A stretch of 64,000 bases of DNA, taken from NCBI GenBank assembly GCA_964059195.1, contig CAXKWD010000011.1, positions 28,643,791-28,707,790 of the forward strand. The letters run 5' to 3'. The stretch's first letter is position 1. Each line of letters begins with the position of its first letter. The translations under genes were made by a program, and so were the position numbers. Shown in pieces: positions 23,521 through 35,506 of the stretch. This DNA comes from Ectobius pallidus. Its lineage: Eukaryota > Arthropoda > Insecta > Blattodea > Ectobiidae. Below the pieces are notes generated by a model. The model was not told the DNA's origin. It did not search any database and saw only the letters and a program-made list of their open reading frames with translations.

Positions 23521-24329
23521 CAATTCAGATAAATAAAAATTACAGTTGGATTTATTTCTGTTGTATATTGTGGCAAAAAAGAAGCATGAAATTATAATGA
23601 AGGAGTGTTTTTTTTTTCAAAACTTGATATATGCAGTAAATGCAATTTTCTCGAAAGCGGCTTTAACGATTTTGTTTAAATGTTATATCTGACGTGCTTA
23701 TACTGATGTTTGTGACGTGACGTGCCAGAACTTTTATTTGAAACTTTTTTCGCAAAAATTCTCTGTTGCTCAAGGCTTGAATAGAATATTGAATAAATTG
23801 AATTGTAGAAACTCAGTCTTTCCTGCTTTGCATTAGGTTGAAACAACTGAATACGAACTGCTTACAATACGGCCTCTCATTCTATACCAGAATGTGACTG
23901 TGAATGTGGTGTATTGCCCATGCTTAGGGTAAAGAAAGTTACGTGAGTGCATTACACAAGATTCTATTTGGGTTGAGTATCCTTTGGGGATGCGATGCAC
24001 TGTGGTATCTACATTCTCTTCATTCTTACAACCAATTTACATGAAGAGTGTCACTTTTTACGATTTCATAAAAAAGAAGCTCTTTGTTCAAATGTCCTAC
24101 CTGAATACAGTAGTATAGGTATATTATGCATAGCAATATATTATGCGAATTTTCAAAACTTTTATTTGTGTATAGGAACTTATGATTTCATACGAGATTT
24201 TTGTCTTATATCAGAATTTCCTGCCCTGTCCAATAATGTCCTTCCTGTGATTTTTCTTAATCACGAGCATCGTCTAAGTTCTAAATCTAACTTTTCCGCG
24301 CTCTCCTTGTGTATAGTCTATTTATAACA

Positions 24330-24581
24330 GCAATGTGATTAAGTTCTTTCTGGACGAAAAAAATGTATTTAGTCAATTGAAAGCATAAAAAGTTATTTTG
24401 ACCGTGGCTATGGAAACTGCATTGAGAGACGAACAAATTTAATGAACTGAGGAACGATTTCAAACGATCGTGAGTGAATCGGAACAAAAGTGATCTTTCA
24501 ACAACAGCCTGATTTTCGCTTTACAGGGATTCAACAAAGAAACAATTTTTAATAATATCAATAAATAACTATGATAATAGT
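24330..24581. repeat. Dispersed repeat, copy 1
   Basis: Diverged direct copy of 28,985-29,237. Shared words include aacgatttcaaacgatcgtga, gcctgattttcg and caataaataa. A hAT-like element is inserted at its right edge; the other copy lacks it. Similarity may extend further left. Confidence 0.75.
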
Positions 24582-25310
24582 CAGGGCCTGGATTCTAATG
24601 ACTTGTCATCTTTTTATTGATGCTGCATAGACATTGCCAACTTGTGGATAAATCCTAATCATGGCCTCTAGATTATAGAAATACATTTTTATTAGGTCAT
24701 TTTATGCAATTTTTTATTTTTAGGGCATTTATTTCAATTTTAGGTCATTATATTGTCATTTTCGTGTAATTTGCTTCCTTATTTAGTCATTTTCATGTAT
24801 TTACATTGAGTGTATTAACTTTTTTTCCGTCGCTGGCGGTGAAGTGTTGTTCTTTAATGCAAGAAGTAAAAATTCGGCGTTAAAGTGTTGACATGTCTCA
24901 GTCGGAAGTGAGAATCGAAGAAACGCCAACATTATGTATTATATTACTATTGTTATTAGATTTACTTGGCAACAGAGTCTGCCACCTCCTTGGATTTGAG
25001 AGTGCAAACCACTGTTTACCCTCAATAAACAACAATATAATCAAAGGATTGACCACAAAAGGATGTGCCGAATTTTGACTCACCAGTGCCTCAGTGCCAG
25101 TATAAATTTCCGTGAGAAAAGAATATTCACAACATTACAGTTATTTACAGGTTTCCAATTATGTACAAACTAGTCTATAACTTTGTGTGTACAATAATAA
25201 TTTTTATAAATAAAATATCAATTTTAGGTCATTTTTTATAATGTTATTAAGTCATTTATTATTATAGGTCATTTTTCAAACAATTTTAGGTCATCAGAAT
25301 CCGGGCCCTG
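24582..25310. mobile_element. hAT-like non-autonomous element with AGGTCAT subterminal repeats
   Basis: A 729-bp element flanked by an exact 8-bp target duplication ataatagt (24,574-24,581 and 25,311-25,318). Terminal inverted repeats are cagggcctggattctaatga and, reversed, cagggcccggattctgatga. Inside both ends the word aggtcatttt recurs many times. No transposase ORF. The related repeat at 29,220-29,240 supplies a plausible empty site. Confidence 0.88.
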
Positions 25311-26142
25311 ATAATAGTATACAAGTTATTGCTGGTCTTAATATGTTCTCCTTCCTCGAGATGTTTCTCGCGTATCGCTAAGAACCATACAGAATACCGT
25401 ACTTTTTTTTTTTTTCTGTGCGAAAGACGAGTAACCAGCTAGTTATACAATAAATGTTTTGTTTCCCTCTCAATACAAAATATTTTTTTTATCTGTACGA
25501 AAGTCGGGTAACTAGTTAGTGATACAGTATAATGGCTTGGTGTACTCTCAAATTACTTATGAGAGAATGTAATTTTTACTGAAAATGGAGACAACCGAAC
25601 GTCACTATCACCCGTGAGAAAAACGGGCTCTTTTGCTTGGATTGATTTTTTTATTTTCCTAAAACACAAGATTGTACTATTGAACTATTCGTCTGTGACT
25701 ACAATTTTGGTGACAACAGAGTCGTACAAGGTTATAATAAAATCTGTAACTTAACAAGTGTGAGACAAAATGTTTGAAAAATTGGAAACCGCGAGGGATC
25801 AACGCCATTCTTGTCATGGTGGTTGATTTATTTACTACTAAAGCAATAAAAAAAACTGTGTATCGAGTCTTGATCGATCGATTTAAATGTTTCGATAAGC
25901 TTGGGAAAATGGCGGATAATGATTGTTGTAGTATGTAAAGCTGTGTTCTATTTATATTTTATGTGAAATGTTCAGTAGTGACAGCGGTAAAACTATACGG
26001 TGTGTCATTATTGTATCTTCATATTTCACTCGATGTGATTGGATTAACTAGACTGACTTCTCTTGTGGTGATTACGCCTTGACAACATTGGCCTACTTCG
26101 TTATCGTAAGTAATGCATTCTCATCTATTTTTATGATAGTGC
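25311..26142. other. Intergenic DNA between mobile elements
   Basis: Noncoding. Two diverged copies of a ctgtrcgaaagwcgrgtaac word at about 25,417 and 25,494 suggest a small duplication. Confidence 0.5.
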
Positions 26143-26322
26143 AGATATGTTTATAGTTTGGTTAGGTAGACCAGCTGTCTTTATGTTGCCAAGTTCGCTT
26201 GTAATGAATACGAATGCGGGGAGCCGCGGTGAAGATATGTTTATAGTTTGGTTAGGTAGACCAGCTGTCTTTATGTTGCCAAGTTCGCTTGTAATGAATA
26301 CGAATGCGGGGAGCCGCGGTGA
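26143..26322. repeat. Two perfect tandem copies of a 90-bp unit
   Basis: The unit at 26,143-26,232 (starting agatatgtttatagtttgg) is repeated without visible change at 26,233-26,322. It contains the 5' head of a tRNA-like SINE, whose B-box part follows only the second copy. Confidence 0.9.
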
Positions 26323-26470
26323 AGGAGACTGTGGGTTCGAGTTCCGCCTCGGGCATGGGTTTTTGTATGTGATAAGAAAAGCAAGGTAAAGAAATGGTAA
26401 AACAAGGGAAACAAACTGTAAAAAAGACGAAAAATTGAGGAAAATTGACCTATGGCAGGCTAAATTTAAG
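26242..26470 (+). mobile_element. tRNA-derived SINE with duplicated head
   Basis: The pol III B-box-like gggttcgagttcc is at 26,333-26,345, downstream of an A-box-like ttggttaggtagacc. A related copy lies at 41,526-41,930 (B box gggttcaaatccc; shared downstream words such as gaaaaattg and gacctat/ggcctat). Not a functional tRNA: the cloverleaf cannot be completed. Confidence 0.6.
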
Positions 26471-26509
26471 AAAAAAGAGAATACGCTTACCGTGAAAGTC
26501 TGCCCGCAA

Positions 26510-27930
26510 ACTCATAATTTATTATTTATTTTAATGAGAATATAACAGGCTCATTGCCCAATTACAACATTCTATTATACTAACTACACCAGTTTTACAA
26601 CACTAATATTATATGATTAACGTAATTCCAAAAATATTTAAACTAATACTACACTAAAAAAATACAGAAAAAGAAATAAGAAACACATACAGTATGAAAA
26701 TTACACAATGAAGGTAATACCATAGTTTTGGAGGAAACGAAAGACTTAATGAAGGAAATGACATGGAGCATATTTTAACTGTAACTTTTTAATTATTACT
26801 ATTTTAAAGTTTTCAAATTTTTATCACAGATATTTTAAACAGCTTATTGTTAGTATTAAATATACCGGTATCTATATTGCCCATTTTGTGCAATTGATTG
26901 TATAGACGGAGCACATTATAGAGAGGAGAATTATTATGAGAATAAGTTAAGTGTTTTATTTTGGAATGAAAAAAAGATTATGCATTTTATAAGATCTATA
27001 GCATGGAACATAAAAATATATTTCTTCGAGAATATTTTTATAATCTATTTCGTTATTAGGCCCTAAGTAATTTGTATGACAACAACAATGCATGACAATA
27101 TTTCATCTGTGTAATATTTCAGGGATATTTAAATACTGTAACATAGTTTAATATGATTCAAATTTAGGGTAATAGTTAAACTATTTGCAATACGTACTTT
27201 TAGAAATTTATTTTGAATGAACTCTAGTAATTTACTGCATTTAATGGCAGCAGGATTCCAAATTAATGAGCAATATTCTTATTTTGGCCTGGCAATGGTT
27301 TTAGCTTAAGTAATGTACTTATACAATATTTAGAGTTCCTCATAATAAATCCAAGATTTTTTAGAGTTTTTCAAATAATATTATTAATGTGATTCGAGAA
27401 AGTTAAATTACTATTGAATAATATGCCTAAATCGTTCATAATGGAAATTTTGTTCAATTGAATACCATTATTGCCATGCAATATTATTTTTATATCTAGA
27501 TAAAGTCATTATTTTGCATTTCTTTTATGTTTAAAGGTAATCTATTATATCCACTCCATTCACTTAATTTATTCAAATCAGTCTGTAGTTCCGTTCAATC
27601 AGTAGGACTCAAAGTTATTTTAAATAATTTTATATCATCAGTAAATGTAGTAGTATTTGGAGAACAGGCCTGATCAAAGCTGTCATTAATAAATAGTAGA
27701 AAAATAATGGGCCTAGATTTGATCCCTGACGAACACCAGAATTGACATTTATTATTTTTGATAAGTGACATTTATATGATACAACCTGTGATCTGTTAGT
27801 TAAATATGAAACAATAAGTGTTAGCAAGGGAGAAGCAAAATTATAAGCCATTAGTTTGTTAATTAAAATGCCATGATCTACTTTATCGAACTCTTTTTGA
27901 AAGTCAGTATATATCACATCGACTTGTTTT
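26510..27930 (-). pseudogene. LINE reverse-transcriptase relic (Jockey/CR1 type)
   Basis: Minus-strand fragment of a non-LTR retrotransposon. The clearest part is 27,630-27,917: YTDFQKEFDKVDHGILINKL (RT block A), SYLTNRSQVVSY, and SGVRQGSNLGPLFF (block B). In another frame downstream lies FTDDIKLFK, the catalytic F/Y-x-D-D block with Thr at the variable position, then LNKLSEWSGYN. The 3' remainder down to 26,510 is AT-rich and frame-broken. The N-terminal endonuclease is absent. Clade is tentative; it is not a host gene. Confidence 0.8.
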
Positions 27931-28289
27931 CTTTTATCTAATCCCTATGAAACATAGTGCGTAAACTGCAGTAAAGTATAGACATGGCCCTCTTTATTTA
28001 GTAACATCTATATTATATTATATCCGATGTTCGGTGACCCAAAACATTTTGATTGGCTTTCTAGGACATAGGTTAACCTTTAGTATTACAGAAGACTATG
28101 ATTGCTGTTATGACTCGAAGTGATCTCCATTTGTCAGTACATCTTTATAAAGCCTAAGCAAAATCTATACAAGTTGCGATAGAAGTTTTTGTCAGCATCA
28201 AGTAGGCCTATTCTGTTACTAAAGAGAAATCAGATCTTAAAGAAGGTTTGGGTATCAATACTAATATGACGGTTCTTTAAATGCAAATA

Positions 28290-28575
28290 AAAAGTAAAAG
28301 TGTTCCCTATACAGGGCGTGGAGGCCTAGAGGGTTCCAGGAGTTTGAGGCTCCCAGATGTTTAGATATTCACCACGTGAAGGTGGTGAGGTTGTCGCCCT
28401 TACGCACCGACCGCCTTTACCCCCAGGATTGCTCCTGGTACTCATTTCTATTAGAGGCTGAGTCGACCCCAGGGCCATAGCGCCACCAGAAGGATTAGGC
28501 CAATTTAAAAACTCCAACGACATCATCGGGGATCGAACCCGCGACCTTCCGGTTTGTAACGCTACGGCGTACCCC
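28290..28575 (-). mobile_element. tRNA-derived SINE, copy with damaged A box
   Basis: Inserted between exact 15-bp target duplications ctttaaatgcaaata (28,275-28,289 and 28,576-28,590). Read on the minus strand it starts ggggtacgccgtagcg, carries the B box gggttcgatcccc, and ends in a tttactttt-like tail. Compared with the copy at 34,981 it lacks the A-box segment. Open frames such as NWPNPSGGAMALGSTQP are translated SINE and not a gene. Confidence 0.9.
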
Positions 28576-28590
28576 CTTTAAATGCAAATA

Positions 28591-28984
28591 CTGTACTAAA
28601 ATAGTCTACTTTTAATTTGTTGGGATGACTATTGTACTATTTGATGTCATTGTTACATTGCCACAAAACCTGGACTCCATGGAACTAGGCAGAGAAAGAT
28701 TTTCCCTAATTCCGATAATTGTTTACAACAGTGTTTTAAGTTTTTGTGAAAATCTGTTCTTATTAATTGCATACTTAAGTATTTTTTCTCTACTGATATT
28801 TGATTCAAGTAGAAGTGTAGATTTATGTAATGTTTTGTTTTTTCCCCCATTTCGATATACGGTACCTAAGCCCCCTATAAGTTACATTTCCCTCTGGTTT
28901 ATTGTCCCTTCCTGTTCCTTGTACATATTCGTTTCACTAGACCTACTTAAAAAAAAACAATGTGCTTAAGTTTTTTTTCTTTTT
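28591..28984. other. Intergenic AT-rich DNA
   Basis: The open frame at 28,625-28,969 (+) encodes a hydrophobic 114-residue peptide with no family features, overlapping an opposite frame. I do not call it a gene. Confidence 0.5.
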
Positions 28985-29237
28985 TTTTCCTGAACGCAAA
29001 AATGTCTTTAGCCTTTTCAAAACGTAGAAGAATATTTCGGCGGTGGCTGTGAAAATTGCTCTGAACGTCGTAAAAAATCAATGAACTGAAAAACGATTTC
29101 AAACGATCGTGATTGAATTGGAACAATAGGAGATCGTACTATAAATATCAACAGTAGCCTGATTTTCGTTGTACAGGGTTTCAACAAATAAAGAGGAATT
29201 TAGCAGTAGCAATAAATAATTATGGTGATAGTACAAG
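28985..29237. repeat. Dispersed repeat, copy 2
   Basis: Diverged partner of 24,330-24,581, without the hAT-like insertion at its right edge (it reads ggtgatagtacaag where copy 1 is interrupted). Confidence 0.75.
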
Positions 29238-29467
29238 AAAAATTACTGGGTAGGCTTGAGCCCCACGGGCCCATATGAGTTGGCGCCGTTGGCAATCAAC
29301 ATTATCAGCAAGGTAAGACATGTGAAGATGGACACAACAGCGGGCTTACATAATTGCATTCTATACATTTTTTTTTCTTCTTCATTGTCTATTTTTTATA
29401 GTGTAGGATGAAAAGTTTTGAAATTATTTATAAATATATGAGTTATGCAGTTGCGATGGCATTTTAA

Positions 29468-30535
29468 GGGTAATGGGGAAGAAGGAGGAATGTCAAGATA
29501 TCAAAGTTTTGCAGGAAACGATTTTTAAAGTTTGAGTACTCAAAACTCACATTTATGAAATCAATAATGAATACATTTTCCATCTATAGTAACAATAATG
29601 TGTTTTATACACGTGGTGTGAATATCAAGTTCTGACATTATCTCAAACATGTACAAAAAAATCGTCAAGTGTAATAAATTGCACGATAATACAGGGGAAG
29701 AAGGAGGAATGTCAAGAAATTCAAGTTTCGCAGGAAGCGATTTTTAAAGTTTAAGTACTCAGAACTCATATATATGAAATCAATAATAAATACATGTTCA
29801 TTCTATAGTAATAATAATTTGTTTTAAACATGTTATGTGAATATGAAGTTCTAAATTCAACTCAACCATGTAAATACATCGTCAAATACAACAAAAAAAA
29901 AAATGCACAAATATTTTGAGGTAGTAGGTGAAAAGTATAAATATCCTTTATATTTAACATAACTTATATTATTAAAACTTGATTTGAAATATTAATTACA
30001 TTAATTATTATGCCTACTCAAAGTACATCTGAGCTTTTCTGGAACAAAATTTATTCAAATGGTTTACATCTAAGAGCGTCTCTTTTGAAAGTTGGACAAC
30101 ATCTAAAACAAAATTAATTGTAATGTAAGTAATAATTAATTATATAAAAATTAAAGCAGTAGAATTTTTTCTTACAATTTCCATATTTCTTGATTTTTTG
30201 TACCGTAAAATACATCCAACATTGATTAATAATGGAATCTAGATAAACACTGTACATTCTATATCACTCCACCTAAGAAATTAATGCGCCAAGCTGTCAC
30301 GTGTACAGTGAATGTCATTGTTGCTACTGACTTTCCTCCTTCTTTCCCTCTAACGCATGGACATTCCCCCTTCATTTCCTGTACACTGAAATTTAAACTG
30401 CTATTTTTCATCTACCTTACGCTTTCTTCGCCAGTTTCATAAGCAACACTAAAAGATTGCAGAGTCAGCTACCAGATGGGCTTGATAACTCAATTTTCGA
30501 TTTTGGTTGGCCTTCCCCCTTCTTCCCCTGTACCC
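29468..30535. mobile_element. Inverted-repeat element with multiple ggggaagaagg motifs
   Basis: Ends read gggtaatggggaagaagg and, reversed from the right, gggtacaggggaagaaggg. A 219-bp unit is tandemly duplicated at the left (29,474 and 29,693). A further inverted gaaagaaggaggaaagtcag lies at about 30,330-30,355. No ORF. Borders are approximate and no exact target duplication was found. Confidence 0.55.
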
Positions 30536-30665
30536 TTCATTTATTATAAAAGTTTAAACGTATGAAATGATTTAATAAGGATAGTTTCACAAAACTTACA
30601 GCTTTCAGCGTACAGCGGCACCAGTTTTATGTTATAGAATTCCTGTGCAGTAATATACCCTAGAC

Positions 30666-30916
30666 CAGCGTTTCTCAACCTTTTTGAACCCGAGGACCTC
30701 TAAAATGTCTAACAAAAATTTACGGAACCCTAATTAAAAAGATGGCCTATATTCTTAATATTTGGGGTATTAAGTATAGGACATTATAACTAACAATGTG
30801 AAAAGATTTTACTTCTTTACTTTCCACTTGCTTTATGATTTTTTTAATTATGTCTGAGGACCATCTGGACCATCTTCGCGGACCACCAGTGTTCCGCGGT
30901 TGGTTGAGAAACGCTG
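30666..30916. mobile_element. hAT-type MITE, copy 1 (8-bp TSD)
   Basis: A 251-bp element flanked by exact 8-bp duplications ccctagac (30,658-30,665 and 30,917-30,924). Terminal inverted repeats are cagcgtttctcaacc and ggttgagaaacgctg. Same family as 63,717-63,960. No coding capacity. Confidence 0.92.
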
Positions 30917-30924
30917 CCCTAGAC

Positions 30925-31725
30925 TACTTAAGAATTAAGACATTGATATTAACCATTGCCTATATTGAACACACGACCTTCTTTGCTGTGCAATTAGTAG
31001 GCATATACATAGACTATGCTTCTTTTTGACAGAATATCTATTTTACTTTTATTTTAGAACCTACTATTGAACAACTATTCGTTCTTAATCTTTTGTTGGT
31101 TAGTTAAAAGTTCATTAAACTTCATCATTATATACATAACTTCTGAAAGATGTTAGTTTTTTTAATGCTATTCTCTTTCACTTTCCGTAACTCTTTTTAC
31201 TTCCCCTTACGTAGACCTTACAGTTCAATATCTGCAGAGGAGAGAAATGTCTGTGAATCACATATGATCTTGGAACGGGTCATGGAAGGTAAGCCCGGTG
31301 TCTAATCAGCACAATGCAAGACCTCCTCGGAAGACAACATAAACATAAACAATAGGGAACGGGGAAATAAGGTTTAAATAAATTCCAATCCGGAATTAAT
31401 CTTCACGGGTGTTGACACCCCTCCCCCAGAAACATAAAGTGACCATACGTCCCGATTTGACCGGGGCAGTTTCGATTTTCGGAGTCAAGTCCCCTTGTCC
31501 CCCACACCGGGTTCTGCTAGGATGCCTAAATGTTCCTGTTTTTAGATATTAATTCGAATTCTGGTCATTTGAGGTTTCACTCTTCCACATTACTCATCTA
31601 TTCTCGCTCTTGCACATTACTCATATCTAAGTAAGAGTGAGATAGATCTACTTTCCTCTTTTCAGCCCAATGTGAACATTCAAAATACCCCCTGCGTTTA
31701 CTGTCTTTGAAGAATTTCGTAGATT
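30925..31725. other. Intergenic DNA
   Basis: No gene or definable element seen. A cytosine/guanine-rich patch near 31,400-31,530 may be repeat-derived. Confidence 0.45.
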
Positions 31726-31738
31726 AGGAGTTCAGTTG

Positions 31739-31846
31739 GTATGTATGTGATCCAAAGATAATCCCTCTCCCGACAGGTCGCGGCCCTGTAAGGCCCGGGC
31801 GGCTTGGGTCGCTTAAATCCTAAACGGGAGAGGTGAAACTACGATA

Positions 31847-31879
<33 letters not shown>
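31739..31879 (+). mobile_element. 5'-truncated SINE with (GAAA)n tail
   Basis: Flanked by an exact 13-bp target duplication aggagttcagttg (31,726-31,738 and 31,880-31,892). Body words gtgatccaaagataatccc, ctctcccgacaggtcgcgg and gggcggcttgggt match the 3' part of the full-length copy at 55,034. It ends in (gaaa)n. The missing 5' part fits incomplete target-primed reverse transcription. Confidence 0.9.
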
Positions 31880-31881
<2 letters not shown>

Positions 31882-31968
31882 GAGTTCAGTTGAGGCAGGA
31901 TACTCATTGGAGATGCTCTGTGTTCGATGACGCGGATGATAAGGGCCATTGAAGATAAATAAAAAAAT

Positions 31969-32215
31969 GACTTGTTTCTAAAAGGGCCAATGTCAATTTC
32001 TTGCAAAAATGAGATTTATGCATTATTCAGCTCGGTTAGTCTTTATCTTTCGTATACTGAAAGTGCCAATGTCCGTTGCTATTAATAGACATAATACAGA
32101 AACCTAGAGGCCAATGTCGGAAGTTCTCATAAAAAAAATGTTACTTCTATAAAGTCATCAAAGTCCGTTATCTCAAAAGCAAGTTTTATGACATTGGCCC
32201 TTTTAGAACCAAGCC
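31969..32215. mobile_element. MITE with ctaaaagggccaatgtca ends
   Basis: Imperfect terminal inverted repeats: left acttgtttctaaaagggcc, right (reversed) ggcttggttctaaaagggcc, both continuing aatgtca. 'gccaatgtc' words recur between. No ORF; target duplication not resolved. Confidence 0.65.
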
Positions 32216-33103
32216 ACATGTCGTTCTGATGTTATATTTAATGTTCCATAGATCATTAATAACTTTCACTGCTATTGTAAATCACATGATGTGGCAACGG
32301 AAATAAGATTAAAGTCAAGCTGATACAGAATCGGAAAAAGACGCATTTGTATGATACAAACTCGTACTATAAGTTCCTTATATAAACTCCGTTATAAAGT
32401 CTAGTCATGTATAAAAAATCAATTGATGCTTCGTTAAGTATGGGATAATCTAGTGAATGAATAATGCATTTCTATATGTGCCTGTTGACTGATGACACCT
32501 CTCTAGCCTAATGTAACTTAACCTGTCCTGTTTCAATTTGAAGTTTATCTTTAAATTCTGGTTGAAAATTCTGCTTGTAAGAAGGTAAAATTGCTTGTTT
32601 TAGTTTGCATAGTCGTCGAGGAAATGTTTTAGACAGTGATAGATATTGTCCGCTTTACAACCGGCCCTAAAATAAACAAGTAAAGTCTGCATCATTCTAG
32701 CACATTACTTGTATCTACTTAAGAGTGAGAAAGTCATACTTGCTTACTTTAGCGCTGGTTCTAGAACGTAGCCACCCCACTGTCTAAATTCTAAAGTGAT
32801 AATTAGTAAATTAATAGAAAAATATTATTTCATAAATCTTAAGGGATGAGAATATGATATTTAATAAAGCGACTAGATGTTTCAGTACTAACTAATTTAA
32901 AATACCGAAATGTTTATGATTCAACACTTAATGAGTTTTTGCCGGCGATGTAGGGCTATAGATTAACTAACGTAGTTATTATTTTGTGAAATATCTTAAT
33001 ATTTTAGTGATGAGCAGGTTAGGATGTTTATGACATGTCATATTTTTGTCTTCACCTCCATTCTTGCCTCAAACACAAATTAAACACGAATAGCACATTT
33101 GTT
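32216..33103. other. Intergenic DNA
   Basis: AT-rich; nothing definable seen. Confidence 0.5.
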
Positions 33104-33677
33104 ATCCTAATCGGGCCTTTTTATTTTGTATATAGGGTCAAATTTTGGTAATTTTCATGGTATTGGTCATATTTCGGTCATATTTGTACTTTAACATCAT
33201 ATTTTAGTTATAAATTCAGTAAAATAGCATAATTATAGCGTATAGTATGTGCACTAAATTGTAGACTTTAATTTCTTCCAAAAAGGGTCACGAATATTTT
33301 GGTTTTACTGTAACTGAAAGTGAAGGGACAATAACAAGTAATAGCACAATTACCCCTTTCTCCTTGTTAACAACTTCCAATAGACATGCTTTTAACACAA
33401 TTGCAGTGGTATCTGGAAACATTAATAGATTAGAAGTTCTTTACAAGTAAAACTGTAAATCACCTGTAAAATTGTTAAAAAGTTATAATCTGATTGAATA
33501 ATGTGATGTAATAATTTAGTATCATTAAACGTTTTAAATTGGAACATTTGTTTTTAGAAAATACATTCTTTTACGAGGTCATATTTAGGATTTTTGGGTC
33601 ATATTTATTTTTGTTTAAGATCTTATTTGCAATCATATTTTCCACTTTTTTAGGTCATAAACATCCGAACCCTAATG
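33104..33677. mobile_element. Probable degenerate hAT-like element with ggtcatattt repeats
   Basis: Left part carries repeated attggtcatatttcggtcat words; the right part carries inverted-orientation counterparts and ends ttaggtcataaacatccgaaccct. The organisation resembles 24,582-25,310. Termini are decayed and no exact target duplication is left. Confidence 0.45.
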
Positions 33678-34428
33678 ATGAGATAACTTATACGTAAAAC
33701 CGCATAAATGCACATTCAGTAGATACAAAAACCTCCGTTATTCAATAAAATAGGCATCTTAGTTTTTAATATTTAATGCAAACCAAATATCACAGCAACT
33801 TGCCACAAACTGGTGCTGAAAACAGAATTTTCCTTTTCTAGATTGCTACTTCTCTGTCTTTCTCAAAATCCATCACGCCCGTATAATTTCTTGGATTTTA
33901 AGAAACATTTGCTTGGAAATGATTCACCTGAATTATCCCAATGAATTGTCAAGGACAATACAGCTCAATACACTCAGTACCACCTGTACATACGTACAGC
34001 GAGATGAATTTAGAGTAGGTAGACAGAGCAAAGGTGCCAATGCCCAATGCTCAACCCCTTCTGAATCGAAATAACTTACCCCCCAAGAACGTTCTTTAAG
34101 AAGGACGTTTATGGTACAATCTAAATGAGGTTTTCACCCTTACTGAAAATAGCCTAAAGCGCTTTTTCGCCCGAAATCCAAATAGTTCCACATTACTTAT
34201 TTAGAGGTTTCTAAACTTACACATAAACTCATTTAGGAGAACTTTAATTCATTATACAATATTCATGTAATATATTCTACAGTCAAGGATAAGTTCATTA
34301 TAATCCGAAGTTTATCTGTCTGAAATTTAAGGTGCGTATACATCTGGAATTCTTATTGGCAACTTATAGGATAATTATAATAATATATTCTGTGAATAAA
34401 ATAAGAGTCTCTAATCAAGTTTGATCTC
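33678..34428. other. Intergenic DNA
   Basis: No supported feature. Confidence 0.5.
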
Positions 34429-35506
34429 ATCACTAGGGCCCGGATTTTTAGGTTTTTATAAACGCTGTATCAGTTTCTTAAACATAAGAAAATAGTGTTA
34501 TTTAAATTTGTTAACCATTTTCAGAAGTTTTAAAGTTTCACTTTAATAAATACAACAAACCCACTAAAGGAAATATATTAATTTATTTTATTTTACTTAC
34601 AAATTCTAAGTCTCTGACCACATAGGATAAGAAAACTTTTTGCTTAATTTTCAACAATATATAATTTAAAGAACACACTTAACTTTATAATTACCCCTGT
34701 CATTCCCAACTCCACCACATAATCTCAACAAGAACGTTTTTCGATCAATCAATCAACTTTTAGAATATGGTACTTCACTTTCGGCGTCTTGCTGGAGCAA
34801 AAATTGTGAATAAACTGCAAGTGTAAGCTTCTTAAGACTGCCTTTAGTATGCTTCTAAAGAAATTCCGGATTTATCCGGCACACTAACGATTTCCTTGGG
34901 CACAAAATTACGAAATGCAATGCTACATTTTCTCCTACAAAATAATATTCTGTCAACAGTGGGCAAGATGCAAAATGTAGTAAAAGTAAAGTGATCCCTA
35001 TACAGGTCATGGAGGCCCAGAGAGTTCCAGGAGTTGAGGCTCCCAGAAGTTGGACATTCGGCACGTAAAAGTGGTAAGGTTTTCAGCCTTACGCACCGGC
35101 CGCCTTTACCCCCATGATTGCTCCTGGTACTCATTTCTGTTAGAGGCTGAGTCAACCCCAGGGCCATGGTGCCACCAGAAGGATTAGGCCAATTGAAAAA
35201 CTCCAATGACCTCATCGGGAATCGAACCCGCGACTTTCCGGCTTGTAGCGCAGCGCCTCGACCACTACGATACGGTGTACCCCGCAAAATGTAGACAGAA
35301 GTTAAAAAAAAATGTAGAACATATTATTAACCAGTTAAGTAGTTTGTCGCATTTTAATTTAAAACATTTTTAGCCATTTTTATTTTTAACGTCTTATTTA
35401 GCCATTTTTAGGTTTTATAAAATTGGACTATAATAGTGTTAAAATATCACTGGTGGCTAGCAAGAAACAAAATAGTTTTAAACCTAAGAATCCGGGCCCT
35501 AGTGAT
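34429..35506. mobile_element. hAT-like element with nested SINE
   Basis: Terminal inverted repeats atcactagggcccggat and, reversed, atcactagggcccggat, followed by ttttaggttt-like subterminal words that recur inverted at about 35,400-35,490. Body of roughly 760 bp interrupted by a SINE at 34,981-35,283. No transposase. A direct target duplication is not evident. Confidence 0.7.
34981..35283 (-). mobile_element. tRNA-derived SINE, complete copy
   Basis: Flanked by exact 11-bp duplications gcaaaatgtag (34,970-34,980 and 35,284-35,294). On the minus strand the head reads cgtatcgtagtggtcgagg (A box) and cgcgggttcgattcccgat (B box), so it is a tRNA-derived pol III retroposon. Same family as 28,290-28,575. 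The frames across it (NWPNPSGGTMALGLTQP) are SINE translation. Confidence 0.92.

Noticed and set aside
26333..26345. Possible tRNA gene (B box gggttcgagttcc)
   Set aside because: No acceptor-stem pairing or complete cloverleaf; fits a SINE head. The same holds for 28,540, 35,225, 41,574 and 55,088.
28625..28969. 114-codon hydrophobic + strand frame
   Set aside because: No domain or splice support, and AT-rich DNA of this base composition yields such frames by chance.
34844..35287. 147-codon minus-strand open frame with NWPNPSGG and STRSNHGGKGG text
   Set aside because: It coincides with the tRNA-derived SINE at 34,981-35,283, and the same peptide recurs in the second SINE copy at 28,290; it is translated repeat.
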